Positions 9,133 through 17,586 are shown, counted from the stretch's first letter. The stretch: 64,000 bases of DNA from SpSt-333 sp964371615 (GCA_964371615.1 CAYJMS010000001.1:186001-250000), one strand, 5' to 3'. Translations and numbers: made by a program. The notes: generated by a model not told the origin, from the sequence alone.

Positions 9133-9914
9133 GCATGGTCCGCTCCACACATGAATACCGCACCGGATGGATCGCGTCGATCCTGTTTCACGCGGCGGTT
9201 GCCGTGCTGATGATGTATATCGCCGTCCGTCAATATATTCCCGAACCGAATTTTGTCGAAATGACCTGGGGTGTGCTCACCTCGACGAACGTTCCCATTC
9301 CTGAAATCCCCTCCACCGAAGAAGCGACGCGACAGAGCACCGAAACCGAAGGAGCAACGGAAAGTTCCATGAATCTTCCGAACCGCCGGTTTCTCGACCT
9401 GCCGGACGAGGTGATCTCCGTGCGCGACAAAAAGAAAAACCTTGCGGCGGAAAATCCCGTCTCATCTTCACGCGCCGGTAAACTGACCGCGGAAGAGCAG
9501 CGCACCTCGTCCGTCTCCAGCGGATTCGGCACAAAGGAAAATGCGCTCGGCAAATCCACCAGTCGTTCCAATGTTGCCGTTGCAACGCCATTCGGCTCCG
9601 CGGGCGAAGCCGGAGGACTCGGCAGCACCGTCGCATTCTCCATGCAGTGGGCCGGAGGGGGAAACAGGAAACTGCTCGCGGGGGATGTTCCCAAATATCC
9701 TTCGGGCGTCAATGTCTCCGCGCAAATCAAACTCCGCGTTATCGTACTGCCGAACGGTTCGGTCAAAACCGCCGCCCCGGCACAGAAAGGGGACACTCGT
9801 CTCGAAAATGCCGCCCTTGCCAAAGTGAAACTCTGGAAATTTGAACCGTTGCTTGCCGCCCAACCGCAAATCGAACAAATCTGTAATATTACGTTCAACT
9901 TTACGTTGAAGTAG
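9129..9914 (+). CDS. TonB/TolA-like energy transducer
   Basis: A 261-aa protein with an N-terminal transmembrane anchor at about residues 12-32 (GWIASILFHAAVAVLMMYIA), a long Ser/Thr/Glu/Pro-rich periplasmic linker, and a C-terminal TonB-type domain (KLRVIVLPNGSVKTAAPAQ ... LENAALAKVKLWKFEPL) with the conserved LExAAxxxxxxWxFxP pattern. It would carry energy from the ExbB/ExbD motor to an outer-membrane partner, perhaps the barrel at 5172-6917. The ATG at 9129 overlaps the ExbD stop; the ATG at 9135 sits at a better distance from CGGAG and could be the true start. It is the last ordinary gene before the cassette array. Confidence 0.88.
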   Translation: MSMVRSTHEYRTGWIASILFHAAVAVLMMYIAVRQYIPEPNFVEMTWGVLTSTNVPIPEIPSTEEATRQSTETEGATESSMNLPNRRFLDLPDEVISVRDKKKNLAAENPVSSSRAGKLTAEEQRTSSVSSGFGTKENALGKSTSRSNVAVATPFGSAGEAGGLGSTVAFSMQWAGGGNRKLLAGDVPKYPSGVNVSAQIKLRVIVLPNGSVKTAAPAQKGDTRLENAALAKVKLWKFEPLLAAQPQIEQICNITFNFTLK

Positions 9915-10244
9915 CGCCGTTAGCCTCAGATATCGGAAGACAGATATCAGACAACAGATGACAGGCCTCTTTCTTCAATCTTCCGCTCTCTTTTTCACTA
10001 TATAGTGTGTAAAAAAATAAAATATTTTTACCTTCCGTGTCCCCCGGAGATAATTTTCGGGTATATGTACAATTAGGAAGGTGCATCAGGTGAAGATTGT
10101 ATAGGAGAAAGTTGTCTTTTTGCCCGATTTTGACGGTTGATGGTGGAAAAAAAATCCTATACATTCCATAACAACTTAGGCTGTCTGACACAGCCTATCA
10201 CTCTTATAACTCACATATTCCGGACTTAGTCCGTCTAGTAACTA
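9915..10244. other. Gene-free, strongly structured leader of the cassette array
   Basis: No ORF of note. The stretch starts with quasi-periodic text (GGAAGACAGATATCAGACAAC, 9937-9957), then four possible stems in series: GTAAAAA/TTTTTAC (10009-10031); ACCTTCC/GGAAGGT (10030-10036 with 10076-10082) enclosing CCCG/CGGG; TGTATAGGA/TCCTATACA (10098-10106 with 10155-10163); and AGGCTGT/ACAGCCT (10178-10196). Such spacing suits a structured RNA or the recombination-site side of an integron, but I recognise no known family. Confidence 0.45.
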
Positions 10245-10251
10245 GTTAGCC
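10215..10251 (+). other. attI-like or remnant recombination site at the array's left end
   Basis: GTTAGCC at 10245-10251 is the exact complement of the R'' (GGCTAAC, 10805-10811) that ends cassette 1, which is what insertion of a circular cassette produces. Upstream text (ACTTAGTCCGTCTAGTAACT) resembles only the right third of the attC sites, so a full attC is not present. This is the position where attI would be. Confidence 0.5.
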
Positions 10252-10293
10252 AGCAGTTCCAGCTTCACACAAAATAACGAGGAGGAAAACAAA

Positions 10294-10797
10294 ATGAGAA
10301 AGGTAGTTATATTTTGTTTGCCGTTTCTTCTTCTGACGTGCAAACACTCAACATCAAACGAAGCGACAGTAGAAGAAAGATTTGCGATTTATTTGCTCAA
10401 GGATTCAACTATTACGGCAAGTACTGCGATGGAACAATCACTTGAGAGTTTAGTAATTGCCGATAAACCATTTATGACTTCTTCGGATTTTAAATCATAC
10501 TTTTGGTTATCGCACAGTTTTGAATTAACATCTGAAATGGACTCAAAATGGGAAAACTTTCAAATGCATGGTGGTATAACCAGTGGTATGCCTTTTGTCG
10601 TTACAGCAGGCGGAGATAGAATTTATGCAGGAACTTTCTGGTGGGCTTATTCATCCTCGATGCCGCCAGCTTGTGCAGTAATTGAAACAATTCAATTGAC
10701 TCCGTATAAAATTGAATTGATGAATGGTGCAAAAGACAAAAGAAGCGATCCAAGAATTTACAGTGCTCTAAATAAATCTGGTGTGTTGGTTGAGTAA
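10294..10797 (+). CDS. Cassette 1: putative lipoprotein, unknown function
   Basis: A 167-aa protein with a lipoprotein signal (VIFCLPFLLLTC, lipobox LLTC, Cys at residue 16), expected to be lipid-anchored in the envelope. The strong ribosome binding site GAGGAGGA (10280-10287) is unlike the other cassettes, most of which have none. The mature part holds several aromatic residues (SYFWLSH, GTFWWAYSS) and no domain I recognise. It belongs to the first cassette (about 10246-10978). Confidence 0.7.
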   Translation: MRKVVIFCLPFLLLTCKHSTSNEATVEERFAIYLLKDSTITASTAMEQSLESLVIADKPFMTSSDFKSYFWLSHSFELTSEMDSKWENFQMHGGITSGMPFVVTAGGDRIYAGTFWWAYSSSMPPACAVIETIQLTPYKIELMNGAKDKRSDPRIYSALNKSGVLVE

Positions 10798-10804
10798 AAT
10801 CTGC

Positions 10805-10984
10805 TGGCTAACCGGTCGCTCAAACTGACGCGCAAACCGCCGGCGCTCCGAATACTCAAGATTGTGTTATATCAACAGTCGGCAATCAAGAAACGGAAAA
10901 CGATCACGAAACAGCAGATTATAACAACACCATTTTCCATCGCTCTGGAGCGTTTGCGCGCAGTTTAGCTCCAGTCCGTTAGGC
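10805..10984 (+). repeat. attC site 1 (family I)
   Basis: R'' GGCTAAC at 10805-10811 and R' GTTAGGC at 10978-10984 enclose a 180-bp imperfect palindrome; inner arms GCGCAAAC and GTTTGCGCGC pair. Its sequence is shared with sites 7, 9 and 15 and it carries no arm insert, so it is the reference for that family. Confidence 0.85.
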
Positions 10985-10998
10985 AACAACAGAAAAAC

Positions 10999-11478
10999 AT
11001 GAAATACTCTATACTTATTATTTTTAGCATTGTCTTGTTTGGTTGCAATAAAACTGATCCGGTCGCACAATCTTATACCGATGTAGTTGATACGCTCCCT
11101 AAATTGATCGTTGATACTTTGCGAATATTGAAAGGTGATAAAATACGAGAGGGAGATACAATACTGACATCCTACGTTGTATGGCATATGCAGTATCATT
11201 TTACGAGACGACCAAGCAGCGCCGATTATTGGAGATTGAAATCAGATCCAGAAATATTTTCATATGGTAAATCTTGGATGGCACCAGCATTTCCTCCAGA
11301 CACAATGCTACTGTATCATGATACAATATTTGCAAAAAAAGGTTTTGCTGCCAAAAAGGATACTCTATATAAAATAAATTTAGATGTCCAATATTGGTCG
11401 TACGATAGAATATGGTATGTAGATCGTCAATTAATTGCGAGACAAGATTGGGCAGACTCTTTATATATCAAGTGGTAA
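10999..11478 (+). CDS. Cassette 2: putative lipoprotein, unknown function
   Basis: A 159-aa protein, ATG 14 nt after R'. The N-terminus is a short lipoprotein signal (YSILIIFSIVLFGC, lipobox LFGC). The mature part is Tyr/Trp-rich (VVWHMQYHF, YWSYDRIWYVD) and matches no family I know. There is no ribosome binding site in the 14-nt leader. Confidence 0.68.
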   Translation: MKYSILIIFSIVLFGCNKTDPVAQSYTDVVDTLPKLIVDTLRILKGDKIREGDTILTSYVVWHMQYHFTRRPSSADYWRLKSDPEIFSYGKSWMAPAFPPDTMLLYHDTIFAKKGFAAKKDTLYKINLDVQYWSYDRIWYVDRQLIARQDWADSLYIKW

Positions 11479-11488
11479 GGTAGTTGTT

Positions 11489-11651
11489 GCCTAACGAGTC
11501 ACTCAAGCGGACGTGCAAATCGCCGGCGCGCCCGAAACCCGAGTGTTGGGTATTCTAAACACAACTTACAAAACAACAAATTATCGGCAATTTAAAAATA
11601 ATCTCAACCCCCTGGAACATTTGCACGCCGCTTAGTTCCAGTCCGTTAGGC
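11489..11651 (+). repeat. attC site 2 (family III)
   Basis: R'' GCCTAAC at 11489-11495, R' GTTAGGC at 11645-11651, 163 bp. The inner arms ACGTGCAAATCGCCG and the right-hand TTTGCACGCCGCTTAG pair. Similar in sequence to sites 3 and 13. Confidence 0.85.
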
Positions 11652-11659
11652 TTGCCCAC

Positions 11660-12211
11660 ATGAACATGAAAAAGAAAATAGTTTTAATATTTTCAACTTG
11701 TGCAGTTCTTGTAGTTTTGTGGTTTATTCTTTTTACCGATATTCCTTCCATGGCGTGGTTTGTATTGAATGCTGGTCCTCCGTCACCCAAATCCGATGTT
11801 CCATTAACATATAGTTTGGGATGGTGGGGGGATCAAGAGCATTTGAGCGTGACTTCTTTGAAATGTGAGATTGTTGAATCAAAACTAAATTTGTTCAATA
11901 ATAAATCCTTATTTAGATATACAATTAGTGGTTTTCTTGCTAACCTAAATGGCCATTTTAAACCTTACATATCAAAAGTTCATATTAGTGAACGGTATGT
12001 TCGGTATGAAAAAGAAAAATATATCTACGAAGGTGAAATAACTTTGACGCCAGTAGTGTCAACAAAGTCTGATGATTCTTATAAGGGTCAATCAATAAAC
12101 TTTAGTATAAAAGTTGAAGAAGTTATTGAATCGGCTGGCTGGGGAAAAAATGTTTACGTTATTCGGTGTGGCAATTTAGTAGACTCAATTTTTACTCAAC
12201 AGCGTAAGTAA
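11660..12211 (+). CDS. Cassette 3: membrane-anchored protein, unknown function
   Basis: A 183-aa protein, ATG 8 nt after R'; a second ATG at 11666 is also possible. One N-terminal hydrophobic segment (IVLIFSTCAVLVVLWFILF, about residues 7-26) acts as signal or anchor, followed by a probably extracytoplasmic beta-rich part (LFRYTISGFLANLNG, YIYEGEITLTPVV). No domain recognised. Confidence 0.65.
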   Translation: MNMKKKIVLIFSTCAVLVVLWFILFTDIPSMAWFVLNAGPPSPKSDVPLTYSLGWWGDQEHLSVTSLKCEIVESKLNLFNNKSLFRYTISGFLANLNGHFKPYISKVHISERYVRYEKEKYIYEGEITLTPVVSTKSDDSYKGQSINFSIKVEEVIESAGWGKNVYVIRCGNLVDSIFTQQRK

Positions 12212-12217
12212 TGGCAA

Positions 12218-12380
12218 GCCTAACCTGTCACTCAAGCCGACCACGCAACCGCCTGCGCTCCGAGTGATCGAGATTGAGTTTTCTACACATAACACACGAC
12301 AGAAATGGAAGTCAGAAAATTAATCAACGGTCGCTGCGCTCTGGAGCGTTGCGTGGCGGCTTAGTTCCAGTCCGTTAGGC
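12218..12380 (+). repeat. attC site 3 (family III)
   Basis: R'' GCCTAAC at 12218-12224 and R' GTTAGGC at 12374-12380, 163 bp. The arm text CCACGCAACCGCC pairs with GCGTTGCGTGGCGGC on the right side. Confidence 0.85.
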
Positions 12381-12394
12381 GGTTAGAATCGACA

Positions 12395-12937
12395 ATGAAA
12401 TATCTAAAAACGATATCAGTTATTTGTTTGGTTAATACCATTATAAGTTATTTGGTATTTAACAAGTTTATTCCTTATCGGGAAAGTAGAGTTATTGAAT
12501 TAATTGTTGATACATTCGATTTTGCATTCGCATTCATAGTTTTACTTACCATAAAAAACATTTTAAATAATAAATATAATTATCACGCTGTAGATAAAGT
12601 AATTTATATTCGCCTTTTTTTGTTTTGTATGTTTTATGTTATTTCGCTTTTAGAATTCCAAAGCGATAAACTTAAATATTTGCTAAGTCTGACATTTTAC
12701 ATAGTGACATTGTATTATGCATTCTTGATTCTTAAAATCAAGGAGAGTGGGGTCGTGTTTCTTAGATATTATTCTTACATAACATTATTAAAATGTATAC
12801 TATTCATAACTTTGATATGGTGGCAATACGCTTTTTATTTTGATGTTGCCAGCAACATTATGCTTTTTATTTTTTTATATAAAACTTCTGTCGCTAAGCA
12901 AAAAGATGGTGATGGTAGTTTATTCCAAACCGCCTAA
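12395..12937 (+). CDS. Cassette 4: polytopic membrane protein, unknown function
   Basis: A 180-aa protein with about six transmembrane helices (for example SVICLVNTIISYLVF, FAFAFIVLLTI, VIYIRLFLFCMFYVISLL, LLSLTFYIVTLYYAFLIL) and very AT-rich codon usage. The stop codon lies inside R'' of the following attC. No family recognised. Confidence 0.65.
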   Translation: MKYLKTISVICLVNTIISYLVFNKFIPYRESRVIELIVDTFDFAFAFIVLLTIKNILNNKYNYHAVDKVIYIRLFLFCMFYVISLLEFQSDKLKYLLSLTFYIVTLYYAFLILKIKESGVVFLRYYSYITLLKCILFITLIWWQYAFYFDVASNIMLFIFLYKTSVAKQKDGDGSLFQTA

Positions 12938-13113
12938 CACGTCACTCAAGCCGACGTGAAGGGACGGGCGGCGAAACGAGCGCGCGAAACAAGGTTACAC
13001 AAATAACCAGTTGCAACGCAGTCACATAAAATAAATCAACAGTTCAACACGCGCGGCGGCGGACAAAAACTGATAGATTCTACCGCACGCGGCTTATTTC
13101 CCATCCGTTAGGC
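12932..13113 (+). repeat. attC site 4 (family II)
   Basis: R'' GCCTAAC at 12932-12938, R' GTTAGGC at 13107-13113, 182 bp. Contains the family II core: ACGTGAAGGGACGG, GCGCGCGAAAC, CAACGCAGTCACATAAAATAA and GATAGATTCTACCGCACGC. No arm insert. Confidence 0.88.
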
Positions 13114-13129
13114 GGCAGAAAAACCCAAA

Positions 13130-13510
13130 ATGAAATTTTACGACGGAATCTTTTCTGCACTCTACACTAGGAACAAAAGACTTGGTGAGTTAAACCCGTG
13201 GCCGATATGTGTAGGCTTAACAGTATCAACACTACTGATCTTAATGTCCTTTTTTGACTACGTTTCATATAGTATTGGACATCCTAATTATCAAATAATT
13301 GATAGGGATATTGGCTACGTTTTCTTTTTTATAATATTTGGAGTTATCTACTATAGATATGTTCGAAGAAATCGATACAAAGAGTTAGCTCAAGAGTTTA
13401 ATAAATTATCTCCTCAACAAAAAACATTTTGGAGAATATCAAGTTTCCTGTATTTAGCATTTTCAGTTTTAATTTCTATTGCATCAATTACCTGGGTTTA
13501 TTGGTCATAA
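13130..13510 (+). CDS. Cassette 5: small membrane protein, unknown function
   Basis: A 126-aa protein with three hydrophobic segments (WPICVGLTVSTLLILMSFF, IGYVFFFIIFGVIYYRYV, SFLYLAFSVLISIASITWVYW) and a basic loop before the third helix (RNRYKELAQEFNKLSPQQ). It is too short for most transporters and not recognised. Confidence 0.65.
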   Translation: MKFYDGIFSALYTRNKRLGELNPWPICVGLTVSTLLILMSFFDYVSYSIGHPNYQIIDRDIGYVFFFIIFGVIYYRYVRRNRYKELAQEFNKLSPQQKTFWRISSFLYLAFSVLISIASITWVYWS

Positions 13511-13537
13511 ATATTTAATTAATTTGTTTGGTTTGCC

Positions 13538-13719
13538 GCCTAACACGTCACTCAAGCCGACGTGAAGGGACGGTCGGCGAATCAAACGCGCGAAACAAGT
13601 GTATCAACAGGCTCAATTGAAACGCAGTAGAATAAACAATATCAACAGTACAGCGCGCGCGACGGCAGACGGGAACTGAAAGATTCTACCGCACGCCGCT
13701 TATTTCCAGTCCGTTAGGC
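13538..13719 (+). repeat. attC site 5 (family II)
   Basis: R'' GCCTAAC at 13538-13544, R' GTTAGGC at 13713-13719, 182 bp, same core as site 4 with scattered substitutions and no arm insert. Confidence 0.88.
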
Positions 13720-14365
13720 AGCCTAAATGAGAAATATAAATGAATAATCGAAATTCAAGAATACTAACATTTCTGTTAGCTCTTCTCCTAGGTAGTTGTA
13801 CTAAAGAAAGTCCTAATCAACCATCCGATTTGATAGAACCAGAGAATCTATTACAAAATGGATCCTTTGAACAGAACGGACAGCCAACTTCAAATGGTTG
13901 GTATTTTCTTTGGCCTCCAGATTCCTCTGAAGATTATAGAATAAATTTTTCTAATGATGTTCCCCAAAATGGTGGGACATGGTCACTTAAATTTGACTCA
14001 CTCAATAAGTACTCCTTGAGTTTTGTAACTAATACAGATTTACCTACGCTTGATCATAAATACGAATTAAGTTTCTGGGCTAAATCTCAATATCAATCTA
14101 CAAATGTGTCTTTAATGGTTACGGGAAGAGGCTGGAATATAAGCTGGGGAAGAATTGTATATGTTGAAGATTCGACTTGGAGGGAATATAAAATAAACGA
14201 TAATACTTTTGATTCACTTTACCAACAAATTCCTGATTCAATCCGAATATTTCAAGTCGTTATTAGGACAGGATATGATCACAAAAATTATGGTAAAGTA
14301 ATGTTTGATCATTTTATATTAAAACGAACTGATTAAATGCTAAATCGGCTGCCTAACACGTCACT
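13704..14365 (+). repeat. Duplicated cassette block, copy 1
   Basis: From TTCCAG in the upstream attC right end to CACT just inside the next attC, the sequence reads the same as 19561-20222 (662 bp). Beyond both ends the two attC sites differ. Confidence 0.85.
13740..14336 (+). CDS. Cassette 6: lipoprotein with carbohydrate-binding-like fold (first copy)
   Basis: A 198-aa protein with a lipoprotein signal (ILTFLLALLLGSC, lipobox LGSC). After a short linker, residues about 36-196 read like a CBM4/9 or galactose-binding-type jelly roll: ENLLQNGSFEQNGQPTSNGW at the start, then SLKFDSLNKY, YELSFWAKSQY and a closing VMFDHFILKRT, all typical of this fold. Sugar binding is inference only. The protein and the surrounding bases are repeated exactly at 19597-20193. 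An upstream in-frame-looking ATG at 13727 stops after five codons. Confidence 0.75.
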   Translation: MNNRNSRILTFLLALLLGSCTKESPNQPSDLIEPENLLQNGSFEQNGQPTSNGWYFLWPPDSSEDYRINFSNDVPQNGGTWSLKFDSLNKYSLSFVTNTDLPTLDHKYELSFWAKSQYQSTNVSLMVTGRGWNISWGRIVYVEDSTWREYKINDNTFDSLYQQIPDSIRIFQVVIRTGYDHKNYGKVMFDHFILKRTD

Positions 14366-14532
14366 CAAGCGGACGTGAAGGGACGGAAGACGAATGAAGC
14401 GCGCGAAACAAGTGTATCAACAGGCTCAATTGCAACGCAGTCACATAAAATAATTCACCGAATCAGCACGCGCGGCGGCGGACAAAAACTGATAGATTCT
14501 ACCGTACGCGGCTTATTTCCAGTCCGTTAGGC
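14351..14532 (+). repeat. attC site 6 (family II)
   Basis: R'' GCCTAAC at 14351-14357, R' GTTAGGC at 14526-14532, 182 bp. Ends the first copy of the duplicated cassette and has no arm insert, unlike its counterpart site 14. Confidence 0.88.
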
Positions 14533-14545
14533 GCACGAAATAGAA

Positions 14546-15121
14546 ATGACGAAACACTTAAAAATAATATTTATAATCATTTTGTTTAGTTCTTGTCAAA
14601 ACAACACACCTGATACTAAAGTGGACCAGTATGCAAGTTATAAAATATATAGCCCAACTATTCAAATAAGAAATAACCCAAATTACTTAGATACATTAGA
14701 ATCTATTCTTTTTCAGCGGTATAATAGATTACCTACTGAACTTTTCAAAGAATATGGCCAAGCATTAAGTCAAAAATACGATACTCTATCGAACCGGCAT
14801 TATGAAAGTCTAGATACGATAATTACTGTTAGATGGCCCGGTTATACTGTGAAATTATATCATGTTACCGATGATGGGCGTTATCTATTTAACGGAATGT
14901 TTATAACTGATTCTATGCTTCTCTCGGATTTTGGTATAACAAAAGGATTGTTAAGTGACTCACTTGAATCAATTCTAAATAAGTCACACCGCCAGTTGAA
15001 TTCTAAGAATGAATTGATTTTGGAATATGTGGTTAATGAAAATGACCCTGAATCTTTTATGCTATTCAAATTCATCGATAAAAAACTTTATGAACTTGAA
15101 TACATTCCTTATATGGATTAA
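14546..15121 (+). CDS. Cassette 7: putative lipoprotein, unknown function
   Basis: A 191-aa protein with a lipoprotein signal (IIFIIILFSSC, lipobox FSSC). The mature part has charged amphipathic segments and no motif I can name. No ribosome binding site is evident in the 13-nt leader. Confidence 0.67.
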   Translation: MTKHLKIIFIIILFSSCQNNTPDTKVDQYASYKIYSPTIQIRNNPNYLDTLESILFQRYNRLPTELFKEYGQALSQKYDTLSNRHYESLDTIITVRWPGYTVKLYHVTDDGRYLFNGMFITDSMLLSDFGITKGLLSDSLESILNKSHRQLNSKNELILEYVVNENDPESFMLFKFIDKKLYELEYIPYMD

Positions 15122-15138
15122 ATATTTCAGTTATGTGC

Positions 15139-15366
15139 GCCTAACGAGTCGCTCAAACTGACCCCGGCTAACACCATGCCGGGGCAGGCTCAGCAAACCG
15201 CCGACGCTCCGAACACTCGAAATTGTGTAAGATCAACTGTCGGCAACCAAGAAACAGTACAACGATCACGCAACAGTACATTAACTAAACAACATAATAC
15301 CCCGGTCTGGAGCGCCTGCCTACCGGCAGGCAGGTTTGCGCGCAGTTTAGCTCCAGTCCGTTAGGC
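15139..15366 (+). repeat. attC site 7 (family I) with palindromic inserts in both arms
   Basis: R'' GCCTAAC at 15139-15145 and R' GTTAGGC at 15360-15366, 228 bp versus 180 bp for site 1. The extra bases are CCCCGGC...GCCGGGG plus a short tail in the left arm (about 15161-15193) and CCTGCCTACCGGCAGGCAGG in the right arm (about 15311-15330), each self-complementary. Confidence 0.85.
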
Positions 15367-15375
15367 AACTTTCAT

Positions 15376-15942
15376 ATGAAGAAGCTACGTATGATAAAAA
15401 TATTATTATTATTAATTGCGATGACCTGCAACGCGCAACAGGGACTCTATCCAAAGGAATACGTGTTTGTCTCTGATAGTATCATTAAGCTCGGTGTGTC
15501 GCACGAGAGTGATTTTATAGGTATCGAATTGCTTCGACTGAATCGTATGATGACGCTGCCCAATATGGGAGATTGGGTATTTTATTCAGGAACAGACACT
15601 CTGTTTCATGCCACTTCTGCGAATATGTCGGCGAAGGCAATTGCAATGTTGATTACCCGAAATGATCGATTAACCTCCATGCAGTATTTGGAGAATAATT
15701 ATCTTCCAGATGGCGAATCAAGATGGCTTTTTGAACCAATTCTCGGAGACGCTAGAGCATTTGAATACTTAGATAGCAGCAAGACAAGAATCAAGCGCAT
15801 AGTATGTTGTTTCCGCCATTCTGAAACACAGTACATTATTATGGATGTATCTATCGAGAACGAGATGCTTCAGAAGTCCGGAAAGTACTTCTGGGAAGTC
15901 TATTTTAATATGATTCCAGATCAAAATGAAATAATAGACTAG
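15376..15942 (+). CDS. Cassette 8: secreted protein, unknown function
   Basis: A 188-aa protein with a signal peptide ending about residue 20 (ILLLLIAMTCNAQQG; the MTCN segment could also be a weak lipobox). The cassette is less AT-rich than its neighbours. Repeated DSIIKLGVSHESDFIGIELL and a C-terminal beta-rich part suggest a globular periplasmic protein. No family recognised. Confidence 0.66.
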   Translation: MKKLRMIKILLLLIAMTCNAQQGLYPKEYVFVSDSIIKLGVSHESDFIGIELLRLNRMMTLPNMGDWVFYSGTDTLFHATSANMSAKAIAMLITRNDRLTSMQYLENNYLPDGESRWLFEPILGDARAFEYLDSSKTRIKRIVCCFRHSETQYIIMDVSIENEMLQKSGKYFWEVYFNMIPDQNEIID

Positions 15943-15947
15943 TTGTT

Positions 15948-16234
15948 GCCTAACACGTCACTGCACCCGCCGAAGGCGGGCAAGAGCGGACGTGAAGGGA
16001 CGGGCGGCGAATCGAGCGCGCGAAACGAGTGAAGTGAAAAGTCTCAATTGCAACGCAGTCACATAAAATAAACAAACAGTACAGCACGCGCGACGGTGGG
16101 TAAAAACTGAAAGATTCTACCGCACGCCGCTTACCTGTCCCCGCCCGCCTGTGGCGTTCGGGCGGGCGCCGCGCTTTCGCGTTGTTTGCGTCCGCCGTTT
16201 GCTGGCGGATTGGCGGAGTTCCAGTCCGTTAGGC
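15948..16234 (+). repeat. attC site 8 (family II) with inserts in both arms
   Basis: R'' GCCTAAC at 15948-15954, R' GTTAGGC at 16228-16234, 287 bp. Relative to sites 4-6 the left arm gains a CCCGCCGAAGGCGGG hairpin (about 15963-15985) and the right arm gains about 85 bp (about 16134-16218) holding CCCGCCC...GGGCGGGC and TCCGCC...GGCGGA hairpins. The two inserts occupy facing positions of the folded stem. Confidence 0.87.
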
Positions 16235-16255
16235 GCACAATCGTTAGAGAATCAT

Positions 16256-16705
16256 ATGATAGAATTTAAAAGCAAAGTATTTAGATCATTTTTATGGATA
16301 CTTATTTCACTAACACTTTTCGGCGGCATTTTATTTTTCTTTTCAATAGGAACATACTGGAATATGGTAACGGCTGTAATTACTTTGGTGATTGCGATAT
16401 TATTGGTTCAAAAACATCAGTATGCCATACCTTGGATTCGCGGGCTATTCGGATTTAATATTGGGTTAAGTACATTTTTCCTTCTGTCAAGTGGTTGCGC
16501 TGCAATGTTAGGAGGTACATCAGACCGATCACTATTGCTTAATGTTTTGTTCTATGGCGACCGCATATTGACTATTATTTTATCATCAATAGTCTACGTA
16601 TTAACGCCTAAGTATATTGTTCATATTCCTAAACCAATTGAGCAAACTGAAAATATTCCAGATTCAGTAATTGTAGAAAAATTAAAACTACCAAAAAATA
16701 AATAG
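16256..16705 (+). CDS. Cassette 9: small polytopic membrane protein, unknown function
   Basis: A 149-aa protein. The frame is open into the attC site upstream, but ATG 16256, 21 nt after R', is the sensible start. Four hydrophobic helices are visible (SFLWILISLTLFGGILFFFS, MVTAVITLVIAILLV, FNIGLSTFFLLSSGCAAML, LTIILSSIVYVLT) followed by a short polar tail. Not recognised. Confidence 0.66.
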   Translation: MIEFKSKVFRSFLWILISLTLFGGILFFFSIGTYWNMVTAVITLVIAILLVQKHQYAIPWIRGLFGFNIGLSTFFLLSSGCAAMLGGTSDRSLLLNVLFYGDRILTIILSSIVYVLTPKYIVHIPKPIEQTENIPDSVIVEKLKLPKNK

Positions 16706-16708
16706 TGC

Positions 16709-16916
16709 GCCTAGCCAGTCGCTCAAACCGACCCCGGCTAACAACATGCCGGGGCAGGCTCAGCAAACCGCCGTTGCTCCGAACACTCGAGATTGTGTAA
16801 GAACAACTGTCGGCAATCAAGAAACGGGAAAACGATCACGAAACAGTACATTAACTAAACAACATAATCCCCCGCTCTGGAGCTTTTGCGCGCAGTTTAG
16901 CTCCAGTCCGTTAGGC
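16709..16916 (+). repeat. attC site 9 (family I) with left-arm insert
   Basis: R'' is GCCTAGC at 16709-16715, one base off; R' GTTAGGC at 16910-16916; 208 bp. The left arm holds the same CCCCGGC...GCCGGGG insert as site 7, while the right arm has none. Confidence 0.83.
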
Positions 16917-16924
16917 AGCACAAA

Positions 16925-17326
16925 ATGAAAGTATTCTTGTACTCAATATTGTTTAGTTCGATAGTTTTTGCACAAACAGATTCATGTAAAGGAAAATATG
17001 AATCTTGGCGTCGTTTAAATAGTGCAGAAAATGAATGGCTCGGTTCACCAATCACACATCCCCAACTTAAAAATATCCAAACACCTATTTATACTGATAG
17101 TGCTAAAGTAAATAAAATTGAGGGAACCGTAATTATTTGGTTTCTTGTCGATACCTTGGGAAATACTAAATGTCACAAATTAATTAAAGGATTGGGTTTT
17201 GGATTAGATGAATCGGTATTAAAGGCGGTTCAACTTTCTACATGTGAGCCAGCGATATTAAATAGCAAGCGCTATGAAGAAGCAATGGTGCTTCCGTTTA
17301 AATTTAAATTAGACTCCACTAAATAA
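16925..17326 (+). CDS. Cassette 10: secreted protein with TonB C-terminal-like domain
   Basis: A 133-aa protein, ATG 8 nt after R', with a signal peptide (FLYSILFSSIVFAQ). The mature region fits a stand-alone TonB C-terminal domain: EGTVIIWFLVDTLGNTKCHK, then GLGFGLDESVLKAVQLSTCEPA and a closing VLPFKFKL, the order seen in that domain (beta strand, LD..al.A, PA, vpf.F). Such domains without a membrane anchor and motor occur in Bacteroidota, where the role is unclear. This is one of only two cassette products I can place in a known domain family with some confidence. Confidence 0.75.
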   Translation: MKVFLYSILFSSIVFAQTDSCKGKYESWRRLNSAENEWLGSPITHPQLKNIQTPIYTDSAKVNKIEGTVIIWFLVDTLGNTKCHKLIKGLGFGLDESVLKAVQLSTCEPAILNSKRYEEAMVLPFKFKLDSTK

Positions 17327-17335
17327 TATTGTGTT

Positions 17336-17561
17336 GCCTAACACGTCACTGCACCCGCCGAAGGCGGGCAAGAGCGGACGTGAAGGGACGGGCGGCGAAT
17401 GAAGCGCGCGAAACAGGTTCGCCACAAGATTCAATTGCAACGCAGTCACTTAAAATAATCAACAGTTCAGCGCGCGCGGCGGCAGACAAAAACTGATAGA
17501 TTCTACCGCACGCCGCTTACCTGTCCGCCACGCTTTTTGGCGGAGTTCCAGTCCGTTAGAT
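17336..17561 (+). repeat. attC site 10 (family II) with inserts in both arms
   Basis: R'' GCCTAAC at 17336-17342; R' is GTTAGAT at 17555-17561, still fitting GTTRRRY; 226 bp. The left insert is the CCCGCCGAAGGCGGG hairpin as in site 8; the right insert is a short form, CCTGTCCGCCACGCTTTTTG (17520-17539) plus GCGGAG. Confidence 0.86.
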
Positions 17562-17586
17562 GCTCAAATAATTTGTAAAGATAATA

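Noticed and set aside
16151..16255. N-terminal extension of cassette 9 protein
   Set aside because: It would be translated from the attC stem and inserts; ATG 16256 right after R' is the consistent cassette start. The same holds for 20446-20544 before cassette 15.
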